A stretch of 5,474 nt of DNA, from positions 1-5,474 of the forward strand of contig DASQFU010000054.1 of the NCBI GenBank assembly GCA_035632955.1, written 5' to 3'. The DNA is from DASQFU01 sp035632955. GTDB lineage: Bacteria; Eisenbacteria; RBG-16-71-46. Numbering within the stretch: the first letter of the stretch is position 1; every line of letters begins with the position of its first letter. The notes beneath the pieces were generated by a model. That model was given only the letters and a program-made list of their open reading frames with translations, did not search any database and had not been told where the DNA came from. The translations under genes were made by a program, and so were the position numbers. Shown one piece after another: positions 1-3,501 of the stretch.

Positions 1-3000
1 GCAGCACCGTGGACGCCAACTTCTTCCTCGGGATCCGTCCCTCGGGCAACGTGCTCGCCGCCGACTTCGAGGAGGGCGCCGGCGGCGCGGCGCCCGGCAC
101 GAACCATCCGGTAGTGGGCGTGACGCCGATCGTCAACGGCACCTGGTACCACGCCGCCGCGACCTATGACGGCAACAAATGGCAGCTGTTCCTGAACGGC
201 GGGCTCGAGGCGGAGCTGGTGGTGGGTCAGCCGGTGCAGTCGTCGAGCATCCAGCATGCGGCGCTGGCGAGCGCCATCAACTCGACCGGTGTGGCGGCCG
301 GCTTTTTCCATGGCGTGCTCGACGAGGCGCGAGTGTGGAACAGCGCCCGGACGCAAGCCCAGATCCAGGCCGACATGAACGCGCAGATCGCCGTGGCGAC
401 GACCGGCCTCGTGGCGCGCTGGGGGCTCGACGAGGGCGCGGGGACGACCGTCAACGGTTCCGCCGGCACCAGCGTGACCGGGACGATCACCGGCACTGCC
501 TGGGCCTGGAGCGGGCCGGCGCCCTTCAACGCGGGGCCCCCGACGCCGCCGCTGGAGCCGAGCGGGCTGGTTGCGACCGCGATCACGCACAAGCAGGTGC
601 GCGCCACGTGGACGGACAACGCCAACAACGAGGCCAGCTACGAGATCGAGCGCTCGACCACCGGCCCATCGGGGACGTACCTGCCGCGTGCAACGGTCCC
701 GGCCAACACCACCAGCTTCATCGATACGGACGTATCCGCCGGCGGGGAATACTGCTATCGAGTGCGCGCGGTCAACGTAGCCGGGCAGTCCGCATGGGCC
801 GGGCCCGCGTGCGCCACGACGCCGGCCGCCGATCTCACCGCGCTCGACCTGGGCGGCACCAACTCCTACGTCAGCTTCGGCAACGCGGCGGCGCTTCATC
901 TCGGCCAGTTCACGATCGAGACCTGGTTCCGCCGTGATGGCTCGGGGATCGGCACCGAGACCGGCGCGGGCGGCATCCCCAGCGCGATCCCGCTCTTCGC
1001 CCGGGGCCGCGCCGAGACCGAGGTGCCGGCGGTGGACGTCAACTACTTCTTCGGTATTCGCGCATCCGACGACGTGCTGTGCGCCGACTTCGAGGAAGGC
1101 GCGGGTGGGACGTCGCCCAGCTTGAACCATCCGGTGCTGGGAACGACACCGATCGCCACCGGCGCCTGGCATCACGGCGCGGTCACCTACGACGGCACCA
1201 CCTGGAACCTCTACCTCGACGGTAATCTCGAAGCCACGCTCGCGGTCGGCCAACCGCCGGCGGCCGCGAGCACGGTCGCGGCCTCGTTGGGCAGCGCGCT
1301 CAACTCGACCGGCGTCGCGGCCGGATTCTTCGACGGCGTGCTCGACGAGGTGCGCGTTTGGGACGTGGCGCGCACACACGTCGAGATCCAATCGGCGGCC
1401 AACGCCAAGCTCACCACGCCGCAGGCCGGAATGGTGGCGCGATGGGCGCTCGACGAAGGCGTCGGCGCCGCGGTGAGCGGCTCCGCGGGCACGAGCATCC
1501 CGGGCACCATCATCGGCGCCAACTACGTCTGGCAGTCGCCGGGCGCGCCGTTCGATCTGTCGTTCAACCTGCCTCCGGCCCAGGCCGCGCTGGGCGCGCC
1601 CGCGGACGACGCCACCGGCGTCTCGACCTCACCCGACCTGACGGTCTCGGTCTCCGATCCCGACGCGGACAGCCTCACCGTCACCTGGTACGGACGCGAG
1701 GTTTCGACCGCGCCGCCCGGCCCCGACTTCACGCTGATCGGGCTCCCCGACACGCAGTACTACGTCTCGAGCCTCAACGGCGGGTCACCGGCCATCTTCG
1801 ACTCGCAGACTCAGTGGATCGTGAACCAGCGGGCCGCACGCAACATCGTCTATGCGGTCCAGCTCGGTGACTGCGTCGAGAATGGCGACCAGTTCGAGAG
1901 CCAATGGCAGGAAGCGGATCAGGCGCTGAGCCTGATCGAGAATCCGGTGACCACCGGGGTGCCCGAGGGCGTTCCGTACGGCGTGTGTGTGGGGAACCAC
2001 GATCAAAGCCCGATCGGCGATCCGAACGGAACCACCAACTTCTACAACCAGTACTTCGGCACCGCCCGCTTCGGCGGCCGCACCTACTACGGCGGCCACT
2101 ACGGCGCCAACAACGACAACTGGTACGACCTGTTCAGCGCCAGCGGCATGGACTTCATCGTGATCGGCTTCGAGTACGACCTCACGCCCGACGCCGCAGT
2201 GCTCGCCTGGGCCGACAACCTGCTGACGACCTACAGCAACCGCAGGGCGATCGCCACCAGCCACTGGATCATCGGCACCGGCAACCCGGCCAACTTCAGC
2301 GCCCAGGGCCAGGCGATCTACAACGCGCTGAAGCATCACTCGAATCTGTTCCTGATGCTGTGCGGCCACGTGACGGACGAGGGCCGCCGCCAGGACACCT
2401 TCAACGGCAACACGGTCCGAACGCTGCTCTCGGACTACCAGGGGCGTACCGCCGGCGGCAACGGCTGGCTGCGGATCATGGAGTTCTCGCCCGCCAACGA
2501 CGTCATCCGCGTGCGCACCTACTCGCCCTGGCTCGACCAGTTCGAGGCCGACGCGGATTCGAGCAGCCAGTTCACGCTTCCCTACGAGATGTCGAACGCG
2601 ACGCCGTTCGAGCAGATCGGAACGACCAGCGGCATCACCTCGGGTTCGAATGCCGCGATGGCATGGCCCGGCCTGGACTCGTTCACGCAGTACGAGTGGT
2701 ACGTCACCGTGAGCGACGGCGTGAGCGAGGTCACCGGCCCGACTTGGAGGTTCACCACCGGGGATGGCATTTCGCCGACCGCCCAGCTCCTGGAGCCCAA
2801 TGGGGGCGAGGTCTTCACCGCGGGCACGTCCACGAGCATCGAATGGACGGCGAGCGATGACGTGGCGGTGACCTCGGTCGATCTCGAGCTCTCGCGCACC
2901 GGCGCCGGCGGTCCCTATGCCCCGATCGCCACCGGTCTCGCCAACTCCGGGACCTACAGCTGGTCGGTGGACGAGCCGGCGACGACCGATGCCCACGTGA

Positions 3001-3377
3001 AGGTCGTGGCGCACGACGCCGGCGGCAACACCGGCTCCGACGCCAGCGACTCGGCGTTCACCATCAACGCCACCGTGGGGATCGGCGACGCGCCCGTCAC
3101 CGACTTCGAGCTCGGTCCTCCCTCGCCGAATCCGTTGCCGGGGCGGGGCCGCTTCGGCTTCGCCGTGCCGCGCCACGCGCGCGTGCGGCTCACCATCATG
3201 GACGTGCAGGGACGCGAGGTGGCGGTCCTGGCCGAGGGGTCGTTCTCGCCGGGCCGTTACACCCTGGTCTGGGACGGTCGCGTGAAGGGCGGGGCGCGGG
3301 CCGGCGCCGGCCTCTACATCGTCCGCTTCCAGACTCCCGGCCATCACTTCACCCGTCGCTTCGCGCTCGTGCGCTGA
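1..3377 (+). CDS. Secreted multidomain LamG/FN3 metallophosphoesterase with C-terminal sorting domain (5' partial)
   Basis: The reading frame is open from the window edge (first whole codon at 3) to TGA at 3375-3377, so at least 1124 residues are present and the N-terminus is missing. The GTG at 9 is not a real start: it is the conserved Val of a VDxNYFLGIR-like motif also present inside gene 2. Domains in order: partial LamG-like (3-530), FN3 (549-824), LamG-like (840-1553), first half of an FN3/Ig-like domain (1572-1715), calcineurin-like phosphoesterase (1722-2591) with LPDTQ, GD, GNHD, SHW and GHV motifs, second half of the FN3/Ig-like domain (2601-2759), Ig-like (2775-3068), and a FlgD-Ig/type IX sorting-like tail (3105-3374). 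Members of this fold hydrolyse phosphate mono- or diesters using two metal ions; the substrate here is unknown. Export and a surface or extracellular location are inferred from the tail and from the paralogue's signal peptide. No transmembrane segment is seen. The gene ends 28 bases before its tandem paralogue. Confidence 0.93.
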   Translation, partial: STVDANFFLGIRPSGNVLAADFEEGAGGAAPGTNHPVVGVTPIVNGTWYHAAATYDGNKWQLFLNGGLEAELVVGQPVQSSSIQHAALASAINSTGVAAGFFHGVLDEARVWNSARTQAQIQADMNAQIAVATTGLVARWGLDEGAGTTVNGSAGTSVTGTITGTAWAWSGPAPFNAGPPTPPLEPSGLVATAITHKQVRATWTDNANNEASYEIERSTTGPSGTYLPRATVPANTTSFIDTDVSAGGEYCYRVRAVNVAGQSAWAGPACATTPAADLTALDLGGTNSYVSFGNAAALHLGQFTIETWFRRDGSGIGTETGAGGIPSAIPLFARGRAETEVPAVDVNYFFGIRASDDVLCADFEEGAGGTSPSLNHPVLGTTPIATGAWHHGAVTYDGTTWNLYLDGNLEATLAVGQPPAAASTVAASLGSALNSTGVAAGFFDGVLDEVRVWDVARTHVEIQSAANAKLTTPQAGMVARWALDEGVGAAVSGSAGTSIPGTIIGANYVWQSPGAPFDLSFNLPPAQAALGAPADDATGVSTSPDLTVSVSDPDADSLTVTWYGREVSTAPPGPDFTLIGLPDTQYYVSSLNGGSPAIFDSQTQWIVNQRAARNIVYAVQLGDCVENGDQFESQWQEADQALSLIENPVTTGVPEGVPYGVCVGNHDQSPIGDPNGTTNFYNQYFGTARFGGRTYYGGHYGANNDNWYDLFSASGMDFIVIGFEYDLTPDAAVLAWADNLLTTYSNRRAIATSHWIIGTGNPANFSAQGQAIYNALKHHSNLFLMLCGHVTDEGRRQDTFNGNTVRTLLSDYQGRTAGGNGWLRIMEFSPANDVIRVRTYSPWLDQFEADADSSSQFTLPYEMSNATPFEQIGTTSGITSGSNAAMAWPGLDSFTQYEWYVTVSDGVSEVTGPTWRFTTGDGISPTAQLLEPNGGEVFTAGTSTSIEWTASDDVAVTSVDLELSRTGAGGPYAPIATGLANSGTYSWSVDEPATTDAHVKVVAHDAGGNTGSDASDSAFTINATVGIGDAPVTDFELGPPSPNPLPGRGRFGFAVPRHARVRLTIMDVQGREVAVLAEGSFSPGRYTLVWDGRVKGGARAGAGLYIVRFQTPGHHFTRRFALVR
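3..530 (+). repeat. LamG-like module A of gene 1 (5' truncated)
   Basis: This is the C-terminal two thirds of a LamG-like domain. It has an NFFLGIR block at the start, ADFEEGAGG, a conserved NHPVVG, the W(Y/H)HAA(A/V)TYDG strand, and GVLDEARVW at 312-338, followed by ARTQAQIQ and ARWGLDEGAG. These match gene 2 LamG 2 in order. The N-terminal strands (FTIETWFRR in the others) lie upstream of the window. The fold is known for carbohydrate or protein binding; no ligand can be assigned. Confidence 0.85.
549..824 (+). other. FN3 module of gene 1
   Basis: This is a fibronectin type III module of about 92 residues: PSGLVATAITHKQVRATWTD, then ASYEIERS, then EYCYRVRAVN and a closing ACATTP. The order of Trp, Tyr-x-(I/L)-E-R-S and Y-x-Y-R-V-R-A-V is the standard bacterial FN3 pattern. 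It probably acts as a spacer between the two LamG modules. Two cysteines, at 753-755 and 810-812, are conserved with the FN3 of gene 2. Confidence 0.88.
840..1553 (+). repeat. LamG-like module B of gene 1
   Basis: A complete LamG-like module of about 238 residues: ALDLGGTNSYVSFG start, FTIETWFRRDG, a Gly/Thr-rich loop, NYFFGIR, ADFEEGAGG, NHPVLG, HHGAVTYDGTTWNLYLDG, GVLDEVRVW (1335-1361) and ARWALDEGVG. Compared with the other modules it has drifted in the loop before NYF: it reads LFARGRAETEV where the gene 2 modules have L(L/V)TKGRGE. It sits directly before the split FN3/Ig plus phosphoesterase block. Confidence 0.88.
1572..2759 (+). other. FN3/Ig-like domain split by an inserted phosphoesterase
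   Basis: The first half (1572-1715) has the opening typical of these bacterial modules: GAPADDATGVSTSPDL, VSVSDPDADSLTVTWYGREV. The matching closing strands (FEQIGTTSGI, SGSNAAMAWPGL, YEWYVTVSDGV, GPTWRFTT) appear only at 2607-2759, after the phosphoesterase. Neither half is a complete domain alone; joined, they give one ordinary module of about 100 residues. I read this as a nested insertion. The family pattern is from memory; the halves and their order are seen directly. Confidence 0.75.
1722..2591 (+). other. Calcineurin-like metallophosphoesterase domain
   Basis: About 290 residues carrying the ordered motifs of the Metallophos superfamily: motif 1 as LPDTQ (Asp 1749-1751, Gln 1755-1757), motif 2 as LGDCVENG (Asp 1869-1871), motif 3 as GNHD (1992-2003), a lone His in SHW (2262-2264), and the last motif as GHVTDEGRR (His 2367-2369). 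Spacing and order match a metal-dependent phosphoesterase. Two usual ligands differ: DxH is DxQ and GHxH is GHxT. The closing part, LLSDYQGR...GWLRIMEFSP, then the TYSP strand and FTLPYEM, resembles phosphoesterases of other exported bacterial proteins (from memory). Substrate unknown; activity likely but not certain. Confidence 0.88.
2775..3068 (+). other. Ig-like module before the sorting domain
   Basis: About 98 residues of beta-sandwich type: SPTAQLLEPNGGEVFTAG, SIEWTASDDVAVTSVDLELS, then GTYSWSVDEP, VKVVAHDAGGNTGSD and SAFTI. The LEPNGGE...W(T/S)A(S/T)DD pattern is common in bacterial extracellular Ig-like modules just ahead of C-terminal sorting domains. It is probably a stalk or spacer. 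Confidence 0.7.
3105..3374 (+). other. C-terminal FlgD-Ig / type IX sorting-like domain
   Basis: The last 90 residues begin FELGPPSPNPLPGRG and continue with VRLTIMDVQGREVAVL, GRYTLVWDGR, GAGLYIVRF and RRFALVR. This PSPNP / V-x-L-x-I-x-D-x-x-G-R-E-V / Y-x-x-x-W-D-G / G-x-Y-x-x-R order is shared by FlgD Ig-like repeats and the type A C-terminal domains recognised by type IX secretion in Bacteroidota. It implies export across the outer membrane and surface attachment or release. Whether this host has a type IX machine cannot be seen here. Confidence 0.82.
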
Positions 3378-3392
3378 GCGTTCCGCACATCG

Positions 3393-3398
3393 AGGAGG
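3393..3398 (+). promoter_or_regulatory. Shine-Dalgarno site of the second gene, in a 28-base intergenic gap
   Basis: AGGAGG lies 7 bases before ATG 3406, a near-ideal ribosome binding site that fixes the start of gene 2. The whole gap 3378-3405 contains no inverted repeat followed by T residues and no room for a full promoter plus leader, so gene 2 is most likely translated from a message shared with gene 1. Confidence 0.85.
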
Positions 3399-3405
3399 CC
3401 GCATC

Positions 3406-3501
3406 ATGCATCGCACTCCGCGCCTCACGACCGCCGCGCTCTCGAGCGCGCTGGCGCTCACCGCCCTGGCGCTGATCCTCATCGCGCCGCTCGCTCGCGC
3501 C
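3406..3501 (+). other. Sec signal peptide of the second gene
   Basis: The first 32 residues have a short basic n-region (MHRTPR), a long Ala/Leu/Ile-rich hydrophobic core (residues 7-29) and an A-R-A motif at 30-32, which gives a signal peptidase I site between residues 32 and 33. No lipobox cysteine follows, so a lipoprotein is unlikely. The mature protein would start QTGVQFDG, directly at the first LamG strand. Confidence 0.9.

Larger units (their letters stand above)
1..1057 (+). repeat. Colinear paralogous block, copy 1 (LamG-FN3-LamG start)
   Basis: This block matches 4412-5474 in order: base 9 pairs with 4420 and base 1057 with 5474, so only a net 6 bases of indel accumulate over about 1.06 kb. 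The match includes the LamG C-terminal part, the linker, the FN3 and the first part of the next LamG. It is a diverged coding duplication, not a mobile repeat; no terminal inverted repeats or target duplications are seen. Confidence 0.8.

Noticed and set aside
9..11. GTG at 9 as the true start of gene 1
   Set aside because: The frame is open to the window edge, there is no ribosome binding site visible, and the same S/T-V-D-x-N-Y/F-F-L-G-I-R stretch occurs mid-domain in gene 2 (4414-4446). The gene is simply truncated by the window.
179..937. Plus-strand frame overlapping gene 1 (also others at 1358-1870 and 1904-2860)
   Set aside because: The products are Arg/Gly/Pro-rich with no domain and lie wholly within gene 1 in another frame. 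These are frame-shift shadows.
3378..3405. Terminator or independent promoter between the two genes
   Set aside because: The gap is 28 bases with no hairpin plus T-run and no recognisable -35/-10 pair; only the ribosome binding site stands out.
3300..3480. One gene interrupted by a stop codon at 3375-3377
   Set aside because: The upstream product ends in a complete C-terminal sorting-like tail, and the downstream one begins with its own ribosome binding site and signal peptide in a different frame. These are two separate genes.
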